From assembly GCA_004322435.1 (NCBI GenBank), contig SCTT01000387.1, forward strand, positions 1 to 33,344: DNA of 33,344 nucleotides, given 5' to 3'. The DNA is from a bacterium. Its GTDB lineage: Bacteria; Elusimicrobiota; Elusimicrobia; UBA1565. Numbering within the stretch: the stretch's first letter is position 1; every line of letters begins with the position of its first letter. The notes beneath the pieces were generated by a model. It searched no databases. It worked only from the letters and a program-made list of their open reading frames with translations, and was not told where the DNA came from. A program made the position numbers and the translations under genes. This document shows positions 18,672 through 28,540 of this stretch, piece by piece.

Positions 18672-19754
18672 ATGACAGCACACGGTGACGTGAACGGGAA
18701 GGGCAAGGCGCTGGAGCTCGCGCTCCAGCAGATCGAGAAGGCGTACGGGCGCGAGGCCATCATGCGCCTGGGCGACAAGACGGCGGCCAAGGTCGCGACC
18801 ATCTCCACGGGAGCCCTCTCTCTGGACCTGGCGCTCGGCATCGGCGGCATCCCGCGCGGGCGCATCATCGAGATCTACGGCCCCGAGTCCTCGGGCAAGA
18901 CCACGTTGGCGCTCCAGGTCGTGGCCCAGGCCCAGAAGGCCGGCGGCCAGGCCGCCTACATCGACGCCGAGCACGCGATGGACCCCGCCTACGCCAAGGC
19001 CCTGGGCGTCGACACCGACAACCTGCTCATCACCCAGCCGGACTCGGGCGAGCAGGCGCTCGAGATCACCGAGAAGCTGGTGCGCTCGGGGGCGCTCGAC
19101 ATCATCGTCGTCGACTCGGTGGCGGCGCTCGTGCCGCAGGCCGAGATCGAAGGCGAGATGGGCGACTCCCACATGGGCCTGCAGGCGCGGCTCATGAGCC
19201 AGGCGCTGCGCAAGCTCACCTCGACCATCTCGCGCACGTCGACGACGCTCATCTTCATAAACCAAATACGCCACAAGATCGGGGTGATGTTCGGCAACCC
19301 CGAGACCACGACCGGGGGACTCGCGCTCAAGTTCTACGCCTCGGTGCGCCTGGACATCCGGCGCGTCGAGAACCTCAAGCAGGGCGAGGTCATCTACGGC
19401 GCCCGCTGCCGCGTCAAGGTCGTCAAGAACAAGCTGGCCCCGCCCTACCGCCAGGCGATGTTCGACATGATCCACGGCTACGGCATCTCGAAGGAGGGCT
19501 GCCTCGTCGACATGGGCGCCGAGTCCGGCATCATCGAGAAGTCGGGTTCGTGGTTCATCTACAACGGCGAGCGCATCGGCCAGGGCCGCGAGAACGCGAA
19601 GGCGACCCTGCGCGACAACCTGGTCCTCGCCGAGGCCGTCGAGAAGGCCCTGCGCGAGAAGTTCCTCGTGGTTCCCGGCGCGGCCGGGCCGGCCGTCGAG
19701 GACGCCGCCGAAGAGGACGTCGAGCCGGTCAAGGCCGGCAAGAAGTCCAAGTAG
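18672..19754 (+). CDS. recA: Recombinase RecA
   Basis: [93 protein letters not shown] track start 18642; ATG 18672 is the likely start. Confidence 0.97.
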   Translation: MTAHGDVNGKGKALELALQQIEKAYGREAIMRLGDKTAAKVATISTGALSLDLALGIGGIPRGRIIEIYGPESSGKTTLALQVVAQAQKAGGQAAYIDAEHAMDPAYAKALGVDTDNLLITQPDSGEQALEITEKLVRSGALDIIVVDSVAALVPQAEIEGEMGDSHMGLQARLMSQALRKLTSTISRTSTTLIFINQIRHKIGVMFGNPETTTGGLALKFYASVRLDIRRVENLKQGEVIYGARCRVKVVKNKLAPPYRQAMFDMIHGYGISKEGCLVDMGAESGIIEKSGSWFIYNGERIGQGRENAKATLRDNLVLAEAVEKALREKFLVVPGAAGPAVEDAAEEDVEPVKAGKKSK

Positions 19755-19757
19755 GCC

Positions 19758-20699
19758 ATGCCTGAGGAGAGCGAGGGGCGTCCCGACGAACCGGGGCGCC
19801 CCTCGCGTCCTTCCGATTCGGACTGGCTTCTCTCCGAGTTCAACCGCCACCTGGCCTTGGAGCGCGGGCTCGCCAAGAACACCGTCGCCGCGTACCTCTC
19901 GGACCTGCGCCATTTCCTGGCCTGGCTGGGCGCCCGCGACGCCCTTAAGGCCGACCCCGCGCTCTTAGACGACTACCTCTGGCACGCGAAGTCGGAGGGG
20001 GGGCTCTCCCCAGCGTCCTTGTTCCGCCGCATGGAGTCCTTGCGCTCGTTCTACCGCTTCCAGGCCGCCGAGGAGCGCATCGCCCTAGACCCCACCCGCG
20101 ACTTCCGCGCCCCGCGCCTGCCCCAGCGCCTGCCGGACGTGTTGAGCGAAGACGAGATGGAGCGCCTGCTCACCGCCCCCGACGGCGGCACCGTCCACGG
20201 CCTGCGCGCGAAGGTGATGCTCGAGCTCCTCTACGCGACCGGCATCCGCGCCTCGGAGCTGTTGGCCTTGAAGCCCGAGTACGTGAACCTGGCCGAGGGT
20301 TGGGTGCGGGTCATGGGCAAGGGCTCCAAGGAACGCCTCGTGCCCATGCACGAGCGCGCGGTGCGGGCCCTGTCGCGCTGGCTCAAAGTGCGCGAGGAGC
20401 GCTTTGGGCCCAAGTCCCACGGCCCGCAGGTCTTCTTGGGCCGCGGCGGCAAGGCCCTGTCGCGGCCCCAGCTCTGGCGCGACCTGGCGGCCCTGGCCAA
20501 GCGGGCGAATCTGGGCCGGCCCGTCCACCCGCACCTCTTCCGCCATACCTTCGCCACCCACCTCGTGCGCGGCGGGGCCGACGCCCGGAGCGTGCAGGAG
20601 ATGCTCGGCCACGCGAGCCTGCAGACGACCCAGATTTACACCCACTTGGACCGCGGGGCCTTGAAGCGCGCGCACCAGAAGCACCACCCGCGCGGTTAG
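19758..20699 (+). CDS. Tyrosine recombinase XerC/XerD family
   Basis: N-terminal SAM-like domain; catalytic residues TGIRASELL, HLFRHTFATHL, LGHASLQTTQIYTH. Confidence 0.92.
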   Translation: MPEESEGRPDEPGRPSRPSDSDWLLSEFNRHLALERGLAKNTVAAYLSDLRHFLAWLGARDALKADPALLDDYLWHAKSEGGLSPASLFRRMESLRSFYRFQAAEERIALDPTRDFRAPRLPQRLPDVLSEDEMERLLTAPDGGTVHGLRAKVMLELLYATGIRASELLALKPEYVNLAEGWVRVMGKGSKERLVPMHERAVRALSRWLKVREERFGPKSHGPQVFLGRGGKALSRPQLWRDLAALAKRANLGRPVHPHLFRHTFATHLVRGGADARSVQEMLGHASLQTTQIYTHLDRGALKRAHQKHHPRG

Positions 20700-20714
20700 T
20701 TTATACTGTCCTTC

Positions 20715-21341
20715 ATGGACGCCCTGCTGCTCGCCGCATTGCTGGCGCTCTCGCCCGCCGCCTCCGCCGCCAAGCCCAAGGCCGCGGCCGCCGCGAAGGA
20801 AGCCCCGCCCGCCAACGACGACGAGAAGCTGGTGGACTACTTCACGAAGTCGGACACCTCCGACTTGGACCCCAAGGCCATCCCGCGCTTCATGGAGCTC
20901 GACCTCTCGAAGATGTCGCCCGGCCGCCGGGCGGCCGCCCAGGGAAAGCGGCTAGAGCTCAAGGCGCTGCGGAAGTCCATGGAGTCCAAGACCAAGCCTC
21001 CCATCCGCCGCGCGGGCCAGGACCCCCTTCAGGAGTGCGGGGTCGAGGAGGGGACGGCCCAGCAGGCCAAGGTGATGGCGACCATCGGCTTCATGCCGGT
21101 GACCCAAGACGAGGTGCAGTTCCTCGTCCAACGCACCAAGTGCACCGAGTGCGAGCTTTCCGAGGAGTTCACCTACACGCGCTTGATCGTCCCCGGCGAC
21201 AAGGCCAAGAAGATCCCCGCCGAGAAGCACATGTTCGTGCACGCGAAGGACCCGCTGATGGCGCTCGTGTCCCAATACCGCGCCGGCGGCAAGGGCGGGA
21301 CGGACTTCTTCTCCGTGGGCTTCTTCGGCGCCTGCCGTTAG
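20715..21341 (+). CDS. Exported hypothetical protein
   Basis: Signal peptide MDALLLAALLALSPAASA; no recognised domain; 3' end overlaps convergent gene by 4 nt. Confidence 0.65.
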   Translation: MDALLLAALLALSPAASAAKPKAAAAAKEAPPANDDEKLVDYFTKSDTSDLDPKAIPRFMELDLSKMSPGRRAAAQGKRLELKALRKSMESKTKPPIRRAGQDPLQECGVEEGTAQQAKVMATIGFMPVTQDEVQFLVQRTKCTECELSEEFTYTRLIVPGDKAKKIPAEKHMFVHAKDPLMALVSQYRAGGKGGTDFFSVGFFGACR

Positions 21342-22471
21342 CCTTCGGGCGGCGCCAGAGCCTTCCGGACGTCGGCGCGCTCCCGGAGCGGCAGACGGGG
21401 GATATCGAGGGCCGCCCGGGCCTTGAGTTCCGCGGCGAGCGCGGCCGCACCGCCCTGCTCGGCTAGCCGAATGAGGTTGGTCCAGACCGAGCCGGACGCG
21501 TCCATCCCTATGACGAGCTCGCAGACGGCCCGCGCCTCGGGCTCGCGTCCCGCGGTGAAGAGCCGCTCGAGCAGCCGGCCGGCGGCGGCGCGCAGGCGCG
21601 CGCGCTCCGCGAAGGTGTCGAAACGACCGACCGAGGGCGCCCCGGGGAGCAGGTGACGGGCGATCTGCCGCTCCAGGGCCGGGACGTCCGAAGGGTCGCC
21701 CCATCGGTATCCCACATGCCGCAGCTCGGTCAGGCGGATGTGCTCGGCATGCTTCCCTAAGAGCCGCCGGGCCGGCCCGCCTTCGGCGCCCTCGTAGACC
21801 TCGTGGATGCGCCGCCGGTCGCGCAGCGCGCAGCACAGGGAGACGAAGTCGTCGGCATCGTCGTCGTTGGCGCCCACGCCGAGCAGAAGCCGCTCTTCGG
21901 CCCGCTCGCGCAGCGACCGCAGGTAGTCGAGCGCGGGGGGATGGACCCAGCCGAGGCGGGCGACGGCCTCGGCGAAGAAATACAGGCCGACGCAGTTCGG
22001 GCAGGCGACGTTCTTGCGGGAGTCGACGGCGCGGCGCAGGGTGTCGAGCGCCTCGTCGCGCCGCCCCCGCTCGGCCAGGAGTTCGGCCAGCCGGGTCAGC
22101 TCGAAGGGGTCGTCGTGGGACGCGGCCTCGAAGGCGTCGGCGAGGATGTCCTTGCCCTCGGCGGCGGACTTGAGGATCCTCAGGGCCGCGCGCGGGTCCT
22201 CGAAGGCGTCGAGGCGCGCCAGTTCGGCGCCGCCGCGGCCGAAGACCAGGGCGCCCGGGAGTTCCTGGACGGCGTAGCGGTCGATAAGGTCCGGCTCGCG
22301 CTCGGCGTCGACCGAGACGAAGGCGGCCTCGCTTTCGAGCCAGGCGCGTACGTCCGCGTCGGCGAGGATCTCGGTCTCGAACTGACGGGACAGGATGCAG
22401 CGCGGGCGATGGAGGAAGACCACCACGACGCGCCCGCGGGCGCGGGCCAGGGCTTGCGCGACCGGATCCAT
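21338..22471 (-). CDS. Thioredoxin-fold + TPR-like repeat protein
   Basis: GRVVVVFLHRPRCILSRQFETEILADADVRAWLESEAAFVSVDAEREPDLIDRYAVQELPGALVFGRGG (Trx-like with cis-Pro), followed by alpha-helical repeats. Confidence 0.65.
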   Translation of the reverse strand: MDPVAQALARARGRVVVVFLHRPRCILSRQFETEILADADVRAWLESEAAFVSVDAEREPDLIDRYAVQELPGALVFGRGGAELARLDAFEDPRAALRILKSAAEGKDILADAFEAASHDDPFELTRLAELLAERGRRDEALDTLRRAVDSRKNVACPNCVGLYFFAEAVARLGWVHPPALDYLRSLRERAEERLLLGVGANDDDADDFVSLCCALRDRRRIHEVYEGAEGGPARRLLGKHAEHIRLTELRHVGYRWGDPSDVPALERQIARHLLPGAPSVGRFDTFAERARLRAAAGRLLERLFTAGREPEARAVCELVIGMDASGSVWTNLIRLAEQGGAAALAAELKARAALDIPRLPLRERADVRKALAPPEG

Positions 22472-22533
22472 GCCCCAAACGATAGCCGGGCCCCGTTAAG
22501 GCTCAAGGGCCCGGCGGTAAGGCGAAGGTAAGG

Positions 22534-23877
22534 CTAGGCCTTCTCGACGACCAGGGCCCCGCCCATCCCGCCGCCCGCGCAGGCGGCGATCATGCCGAGC
22601 TTCCCGCGCGGATTCTCCTGCAGCGCGCCCAGGAGGTTCAGGAGTAGGCGCGTGCCGGTGGCGCCGAGCGGGTGTCCGAGCGCCAGCGTCCCGCCGTTGG
22701 GGTTCATCGCGCCGGCCTTGAACTTGGCCTCCCAGTCGTGCCCGAAGCGCTCCTTGCCGAGCTTGAAGATGGAGAGCACCGTCGCCGCGAAGGGCTCGTG
22801 GAGCTCGATCTGGTCTAAGTCCTCGAACTTCGCCCCGGCGTGCTTTAAGGCCACCGGAGCCGCCAGCGCGGGCGAGACGCCCATGTGCGCCGGGTCGTTG
22901 CCGTAGAAGCCCCAGCCTTTGAGCTCGGCCAAGATGGGGAGCTTCAAGGCCTTCGCGCGGGCTTCGGTCGCGACGATGACCGCCGCGGCGCCGTCCGAGC
23001 GCCCGCAGGAGTTGAACAGCGTGACCGTCGCCTTGGCGTCGTCGGCCGGGACCTTGCCGCCCATGTGCTGGGCGTTGTCGCGGTAGAAGTCCTTGATGGT
23101 GTAGCCGGGGCGGTCGAAGGCCAGCGGCGCCTTGGCGAACTTCGCCGGCTTCTCGACCAAGTCCTCGCGCAGGAAGGGGTACTCGTCGGCCTCGAGGCCC
23201 GCGTCGCCCTCTTTGACCGCGAAGACGTGGCCCTTGTAGAACCCCCGCTTCCAGCCGGCCAGCGTGCGCTTGAAGCTCTCGTGCGCGTAGGCGTCCTGCG
23301 CCTCGCGGCCCACGCCGTACATCTGGGCGGCGATCTCGGCGGTGACGGCCATGTTGATGCCGCGCACGGGGTCGGTGAGGCCCTGCTCGATGGAGTCGAC
23401 GACGGCGACGTCGGGGGAGGCGAGCACCTCGGCCCACTTCTCCTTGACCGTCGCCAAGGAGCGCAGCTCCTTGGCGGCGCGCGAGCCGGCGATGGAGTAG
23501 GGCAGGCGGCTCATCACCTCGACGCCGCCGGCCACGTAGAGCTCGCCGTCGCCGGCGAGGATGAAGCGGGCGGCCATCGCGACGGCCTCGATGGAGGAGA
23601 TGCAGTTGTTCTGCACGGTGACGGCCTGGGCCCGCTCGGGGAGGCCGGCGCGCAGGAGCGTCACGCGGGCGAGGTTCGGGGCCTGGAAGTCCTGGCCGAC
23701 CCAGCCGGCGATGAGGCCGTCGACCTCGCCCTTGGGCACGCCGACGCGGGACACGGTCTCGGTGACCGCGCGGGTCATCAGGTCGTCGGCGCGGATGCCG
23801 GCCAGCGAGCGGGCGATGTGGCCGATGGGCGTGCGCCAGCCGCCGCAGAGGACGATCTTGTGGGAGTGGGCGTTCAT
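22534..23877 (-). CDS. Acetyl-CoA C-acyltransferase (thiolase)
   Basis: VQNNCISSIEAVAMA active-site Cys, GGTLALGHPLGATGTRLL, IAACAGGGMGGALVVE. Confidence 0.92.
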   Translation of the reverse strand: MNAHSHKIVLCGGWRTPIGHIARSLAGIRADDLMTRAVTETVSRVGVPKGEVDGLIAGWVGQDFQAPNLARVTLLRAGLPERAQAVTVQNNCISSIEAVAMAARFILAGDGELYVAGGVEVMSRLPYSIAGSRAAKELRSLATVKEKWAEVLASPDVAVVDSIEQGLTDPVRGINMAVTAEIAAQMYGVGREAQDAYAHESFKRTLAGWKRGFYKGHVFAVKEGDAGLEADEYPFLREDLVEKPAKFAKAPLAFDRPGYTIKDFYRDNAQHMGGKVPADDAKATVTLFNSCGRSDGAAAVIVATEARAKALKLPILAELKGWGFYGNDPAHMGVSPALAAPVALKHAGAKFEDLDQIELHEPFAATVLSIFKLGKERFGHDWEAKFKAGAMNPNGGTLALGHPLGATGTRLLLNLLGALQENPRGKLGMIAACAGGGMGGALVVEKA

Positions 23878-23946
23878 GGGAGTCTCCTGGAAGGGTGCTC
23901 CCCGATTATAGGCAACGGAAACGCCGGATGCTACCCGGCGCCGCCG

Positions 23947-26625
23947 CTACTTCGCGCCGAGCTGGACCGTGACGGTGACGACGCCGCCGGAGCGGTAGAC
24001 CTGGAGCTGCAGAGGCGAGGTCGGGATCTTCTCCTTGAGCGCCTGGTGCAGGGCGCCGAGCGCCTCCGCGGGGTCGCCGGCGACGGAGGCGCCGTCGATG
24101 CCGATGATGACGTCGCCGTGGCGCAGGCCCGCGGCCATCGCCGGGCTCGCGTCGCGCACGGCGTCCACGGTCAGGCCCATGTCGGCGTTGCCGCCGGTCC
24201 TCTCGAAGACGGCGCCCAGCCACGCCGCGGAGATGTTCCCCACCTTCGCGTACTGGTCGAGCGCGATCTGCACGTCGGCGGCGGTGATGGAGTAGGAGAT
24301 GCCGTCGAAGCCGCCGGATTCCGTCATGATCATCGAGTTGACGCCGACGACCTCGCCTTGCATGTTGAAGAGCGGCCCGCCCGAGTTGCCCGGGTTGACC
24401 GAGGCGTCGTGCTGGATGTAGTTCACGTAGCCGTTCGAGCGGAACTGCGTGCCGCTGACGATGCCGCGGGTCACCGTGAAGGGCAGCGCGCGGGGGTAGC
24501 CCATCGCGACGATCTCCTGGCCCTCGGCCAGGGCTTTGGAATCCCCCAAGGCCACCGTCGGCCAGCCGAACGGGTTCGGCGGCAGCTGCACGAGCGCCAG
24601 GTCCTTGGCGGCGTTGAAGCCCACGACCTTCGCGGGGACCTCGCGGCCGTTGGCGAAGCGGATCTTGACGAACGGCGTGAAGTTCGTGGCCAGCGGGTCT
24701 TCCTTATGGCCGCCCTGCGAGACGACGTGGGCGTTGGTGACGAGGAGCCCCTCTTTGGTGACGATGAAGCCCGAGCCCATCCCGTTGGGGGTGCGCACCA
24801 TCACGACCGCGGGCTTGTTGTTCTTGACCATCTGCTCGGCGGTGATGGCGGGCTTGGCGACGGCCGCGCCGGGCGTCGTGAGGGCGCCGGCCGGCAGGCC
24901 CATGGCCTTGGCGACCTGGTCCATCAGCGCCTTGGCGGCGGCCTCGGGGTTCGCGGCCGGGGCCGGCGCCGTGACGGCGGGCGCGGCGGCCGGGGCGACC
25001 TCGGCGGGGTTATAGCGCGGGGTCAGCGTCGCGAAGGCGCCGACGAGCAGGGCGGGCATCAGCAGCACGCCCAGCCAGCGCCGAGCCTTGGCCCAGCCCG
25101 AGAGCGGCGCGCGGACGACGCCGCGCGCGGCGTCCGCGGCGGCCTGCTTGTCCTTCTTCCAGCTCCGGTACTGGTACCAGGCGAAGGCCGCGCCGAAGAT
25201 GCCGAGCGTGATGGCCGTCAACGACGCCATCTGCGAGAGCACCAGCGCGGGGACCAGCACGCCCACGGCGATGGAGAGGGCGTTGTAGCCGAAGTGGGCC
25301 ATGACCGGGGCGGTCAGGCCGCGGCTGCGGTAGGCGACCCAGGCGAGCCCCAGGCCCAGCGCGAAGTGGACGGCCATCGTCGCCGGGTTGACGCCCCAGG
25401 CGGCGAAGTGGGCGGCGGCGAAGGAGAAGGCCGACGTGACCGAGGCGATGGTGAAGGCCTTGCCGGAGACCTTCGCGGCCTGGCGCAGGCCCCACTGGAC
25501 GGCGGAGCGCAGCCCGAAGAGGTCGGGGACCTTGTCGAGGAAGGCCGAGACGCCGTTGGCGGCGGGGCGGATGGCGGCCAAGAGGGCGAAGGTGATGCCG
25601 AAGCTCAGGAGCCGGTAGGAGACTTCCTCCATCAAGGCGGCCTGCGGCAGGACGAGGCCGAAGAGGGCCAAAGGCGCCGAGGTCGCCAGTTCGCCGATGG
25701 CGGAGGGGCCGAGGTTCGTCAGCATCTCGACGCGCCCGAAGGCGCCGAGCATCCCGTGGGGGATGAACGAGGCCCAGGGGAAGGCGGCCAAGGGCGCGGT
25801 CACGACCGAGAGGAGGGAGGAGACGCCGAAGAGGGTCAGCGACCACTTGGCGCCGTAGGCGGCGTCGCGGGCGACGCGCCGGGCCAGGCGCCCGAGGCGG
25901 GTCTCGCCGCCGGTCGCGCGCAGGGCCTTGGGGCCGCCGAACTCGTCGGGGGTGTAGGGGGTGTCGACCGCGGCGGCCGGCGGGGAGCGGCCCCAGCGCT
26001 CGGCGGTGGCGGCCGGCAGGAGGGCTCCCAGCGGGGCCCGGGCGATGGCGCGCTTGAGGATCCGCGAGCCGGCCGTGAAGGGGGTGGTCAGCGCGGCGGG
26101 CATCTTGACCGCGTTGGCGGCCTCGGAGCGCGCGGAGTTCTCGAAGAGGCGGCCGACGGAGGCGGACGCCGCCCCGGCGTCCATGCGGGAGAGGGGCGCG
26201 GCCGAGGTCTCGGCGACGAACCCGCGGGCCTGGCCGAGGGCCGTCACCGGCGCCTGGGCGGCGGGCGCCGCGGCCCTCACCCTGCCCTCTCCCGCTTGCG
26301 GGAGAGGGTTAGGGAGAGGGACGGCCACGGCGGCCTGCGCCGCGACCGGCATCTGGACGGTGAGGGTGACGGCGGCGGAGGGGGCGGCCGAGGGCAAGGT
26401 CGGCGCGGCCAGGCGGGGCGCGGTCAGGGCGGGGGAGCCGGGCAGCGAGAGGGAAAGGCCGGGGGCTCCCGTCAGGGCGGGGGCAGAAGGCGCGACGACG
26501 GCGGGAGCCAGGCGGACCCCGGCGGTCGGGGCGGAGGGCAGCGCCATGCGCTGGGCGAGGGCGGGGTCGGGCAGCAGTCCCGCGACGAGGGCGGCGCACA
26601 ACGCGATGGCCAGGTTCCGTTTCAT
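23947..26625 (-). CDS. Exported CPBP/CAAX-type intramembrane protease fused to HtrA-like (S1C) serine protease with PDZ domain
   Basis: Signal peptide; EEVSYR, FAAAHFAAW, HFGYNAL (CPBP motifs); GSGFIVTKEGLLVTNAHVV, DLALVQL, GNSGGPLFN (trypsin-like triad); PDZ VRDASPAMAAGLRHGDVIIGIDG. Confidence 0.88.
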   Translation of the reverse strand: MKRNLAIALCAALVAGLLPDPALAQRMALPSAPTAGVRLAPAVVAPSAPALTGAPGLSLSLPGSPALTAPRLAAPTLPSAAPSAAVTLTVQMPVAAQAAVAVPLPNPLPQAGEGRVRAAAPAAQAPVTALGQARGFVAETSAAPLSRMDAGAASASVGRLFENSARSEAANAVKMPAALTTPFTAGSRILKRAIARAPLGALLPAATAERWGRSPPAAAVDTPYTPDEFGGPKALRATGGETRLGRLARRVARDAAYGAKWSLTLFGVSSLLSVVTAPLAAFPWASFIPHGMLGAFGRVEMLTNLGPSAIGELATSAPLALFGLVLPQAALMEEVSYRLLSFGITFALLAAIRPAANGVSAFLDKVPDLFGLRSAVQWGLRQAAKVSGKAFTIASVTSAFSFAAAHFAAWGVNPATMAVHFALGLGLAWVAYRSRGLTAPVMAHFGYNALSIAVGVLVPALVLSQMASLTAITLGIFGAAFAWYQYRSWKKDKQAAADAARGVVRAPLSGWAKARRWLGVLLMPALLVGAFATLTPRYNPAEVAPAAAPAVTAPAPAANPEAAAKALMDQVAKAMGLPAGALTTPGAAVAKPAITAEQMVKNNKPAVVMVRTPNGMGSGFIVTKEGLLVTNAHVVSQGGHKEDPLATNFTPFVKIRFANGREVPAKVVGFNAAKDLALVQLPPNPFGWPTVALGDSKALAEGQEIVAMGYPRALPFTVTRGIVSGTQFRSNGYVNYIQHDASVNPGNSGGPLFNMQGEVVGVNSMIMTESGGFDGISYSITAADVQIALDQYAKVGNISAAWLGAVFERTGGNADMGLTVDAVRDASPAMAAGLRHGDVIIGIDGASVAGDPAEALGALHQALKEKIPTSPLQLQVYRSGGVVTVTVQLGAK
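26274..26320 (-). repeat. Palindromic coding-region repeat, copy P3
   Basis: ccctcaccctgccctctcccgcttgcgggagagggttagggagaggg; hairpin 26285-26308; translated in host ORF as PLPNPLPQAGEGRVRA. Confidence 0.9.
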
Positions 26626-26747
26626 AGGGATAGGTTAGCCGGGACGGGGGTCCCGTATGAGGGCCCTCTAGGGCCGGTTTCGGGCGTCATTAGGCCCCCG
26701 GACGGGGCCCCAAAGGGCCTATTCCTTAAGTGTTATCATGGGTCACC

Positions 26748-28127
26748 GTGGCCAACCTCGTCTTCATAGGAAGCCATCTGGGCTATCCCATGGACCGCAC
26801 CCCCCTGGGGGGCGGGGCCATGGTGGGGCTGGAGCTGGCCAAGCGGTGGGGGGTCTTGGCCGGACGCCGGGGCGTGCGCCTGGTCCTGTTGGGCTCGGGC
26901 CCGGAATCCCCTCTCCCGAACCCTCTCCCGCTCGCGGGAGAGGGCAGGGTGAGGGTTCCCGAGTACGTCCAGCTCCCCGAGGCCGGGGGAGACCCCCGCC
27001 TCACGAAGCTCTCGGAGCTCGACTACGCGCGCTTCTGCCGGGAGTTCGAGGCGGCCACCACGGCCTGGGTGCTCGAGCGCCGCGCCGAGCTGCCGCCGGC
27101 CGAGACGACGGTCGTCGTCAACGACATCTCGGAGAGCCCCGATGTGGAGCGGCTCTCCAGGGCGGGCTACCGGGTCGTGTCCGTCTGGCACGTGGACGTC
27201 GTCGAGTTCTTCAACCGCATCTATCTAGGCGGCGTGTTCCGCCCGGAGCTCTGGACCCGCGCCTACGCGCGCCTGGCGCGCTGGGGCCTCGAAGGCGGGA
27301 CGCCGGACGTCTTGCGCCTCGTCTTTGACAAGCAGCGCCGCGCGGTGCGCTGGTCGGATCTGATGGTGCTGCCCTCCCGCCAGATGGCCGACACCGTCGC
27401 GCGCTGCTACGACGGGGACTCGGGCGCGCCGCTGGCGCCGCGGACCTTGGTGCTCCCCTGGGGCGGCCTGGGCGAGGCCTGCGACGAGCCCGCCGCCGCC
27501 GCGGAAGCCGCGCGCCTGCGCGCGCACTACCAGCTCAAGCCCGAGACGGCGGTCGTGATGACCTTAAGCCGCATCTCCCCCGAGAAGGGCCTGCACCTGC
27601 TGCTCGAGGGCCTGCGCCTCCTGGAGGACGCGCCGTTCGGGCGGGGCCTCGACGTCGCGGCCTTCGTCTGCGGCGAGCCGGCCTTCATGCGCGGCGAGGC
27701 CTACGCGCGCCGGGTGCGCCGGGCCGCCGACCGCCTGCGGCGTTTCCGGGCGTTCTTCCCGGGCTACCTCGACAAGACGACCAAGCCCGCGTACTTCAAG
27801 CTGGCCGACCTCTTCGTGTCGCCGTCGGTGCACGAGAGCTACGGCCTGACGGTCGTCGAAGGGCTGCAGGCGGGGCTGCCGGTGCTGGCCTCGGACCATT
27901 ACGGCGTGGCCGAGACCCTGCGCCCCGACTACGGCCGCACGGTGCGCTACGACGACGCGGCGCTGCGGCCGCGGCGTCTGGCCGAGGCGCTGGGCGAGCT
28001 CCTCTCGGACCGTCCCGCCCTGCGGCGCATGGGCGCCCGGGCCAAGGAGGCCGCCCAGGGGATGGACTTCGGCGCGACGGCGGAGCGCCTGCTCGAGGCG
28101 GCGCTCCCCGCGAGGACGGCCCGATGA
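26748..28127 (+). CDS. Glycosyltransferase family 4-like protein
   Basis: MTLSRISPEKGLHLLLEGLRLL, LADLFVSPSVHESYGLTVVEGLQAGLPVLASDHYGVAETL (EX7E). ORF track start 26730; GTG 26748 (VANLVFIGSHLGYPMD) plausible. Confidence 0.87.
   Translation: MANLVFIGSHLGYPMDRTPLGGGAMVGLELAKRWGVLAGRRGVRLVLLGSGPESPLPNPLPLAGEGRVRVPEYVQLPEAGGDPRLTKLSELDYARFCREFEAATTAWVLERRAELPPAETTVVVNDISESPDVERLSRAGYRVVSVWHVDVVEFFNRIYLGGVFRPELWTRAYARLARWGLEGGTPDVLRLVFDKQRRAVRWSDLMVLPSRQMADTVARCYDGDSGAPLAPRTLVLPWGGLGEACDEPAAAAEAARLRAHYQLKPETAVVMTLSRISPEKGLHLLLEGLRLLEDAPFGRGLDVAAFVCGEPAFMRGEAYARRVRRAADRLRRFRAFFPGYLDKTTKPAYFKLADLFVSPSVHESYGLTVVEGLQAGLPVLASDHYGVAETLRPDYGRTVRYDDAALRPRRLAEALGELLSDRPALRRMGARAKEAAQGMDFGATAERLLEAALPARTAR
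26908..26955 (+). repeat. Palindromic coding-region repeat, copy P4
   Basis: cccctctcccgaaccctctcccgctcgcgggagagggcagggtgaggg; hairpin 26921-26944; translated in host ORF as SPLPNPLPLAGEGRVRV. Confidence 0.9.
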
Positions 28128-28540
28128 GGCCGGGGCTGCGGCGCGGCGCGCGCATCGAGCTGACCTTCCTCGTCGAGAGCTGGATGAAGCCCCACCTCGA
28201 GGGCCTCGTCAAGCACCCGCTCTACGCGACCTGGGCGATGGTCTACCACATGGAGACCGTCTCGCGCGCTCTGTTGGCTCCCTATCTCGAGCAGCACGAG
28301 GAGGCCGTCGGCGGGGCGGTGCTGGTCAAGCACCTCGCGCCGGCCGGCGTGCGCGCGCGCGTGCGCGTGAGCGCGACCTTGGCCCGCACGCGCGGCAGCA
28401 AGGTCTGGACGCGCCTCGAAGCCTTCTGCAAGGGCCGCAAGATCGGCGAGGGCTCGCATCTTCAGGTCGTGATGCCGCGCGAGCGCTTCGCCCGGCTCAT
28501 CCGCGAGGCGCGCGCCGGGGGGCGCCACGGCCATGGCTGA
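28124..28540 (+). CDS. Hotdog-fold thioesterase-like protein
   Basis: 138 aa; TWAMVYHMETVSRALLAPYLEQHEEAVGGAVLVKHLAPAGVRARVRVSATLARTRGSKVWTRLEAF; overlaps upstream stop by ATGA. Confidence 0.65.
   Translation: MRPGLRRGARIELTFLVESWMKPHLEGLVKHPLYATWAMVYHMETVSRALLAPYLEQHEEAVGGAVLVKHLAPAGVRARVRVSATLARTRGSKVWTRLEAFCKGRKIGEGSHLQVVMPRERFARLIREARAGGRHGHG

Noticed and set aside
22885-26769. 1294-aa plus-strand ORF antisense to the thiolase and CPBP-HtrA genes
   Set aside because: Compositional shadow ORF (Gly/Arg/Asp/His-rich, no domains) caused by high GC3 on the coding minus strand; the opposite-strand proteins have clear motifs.
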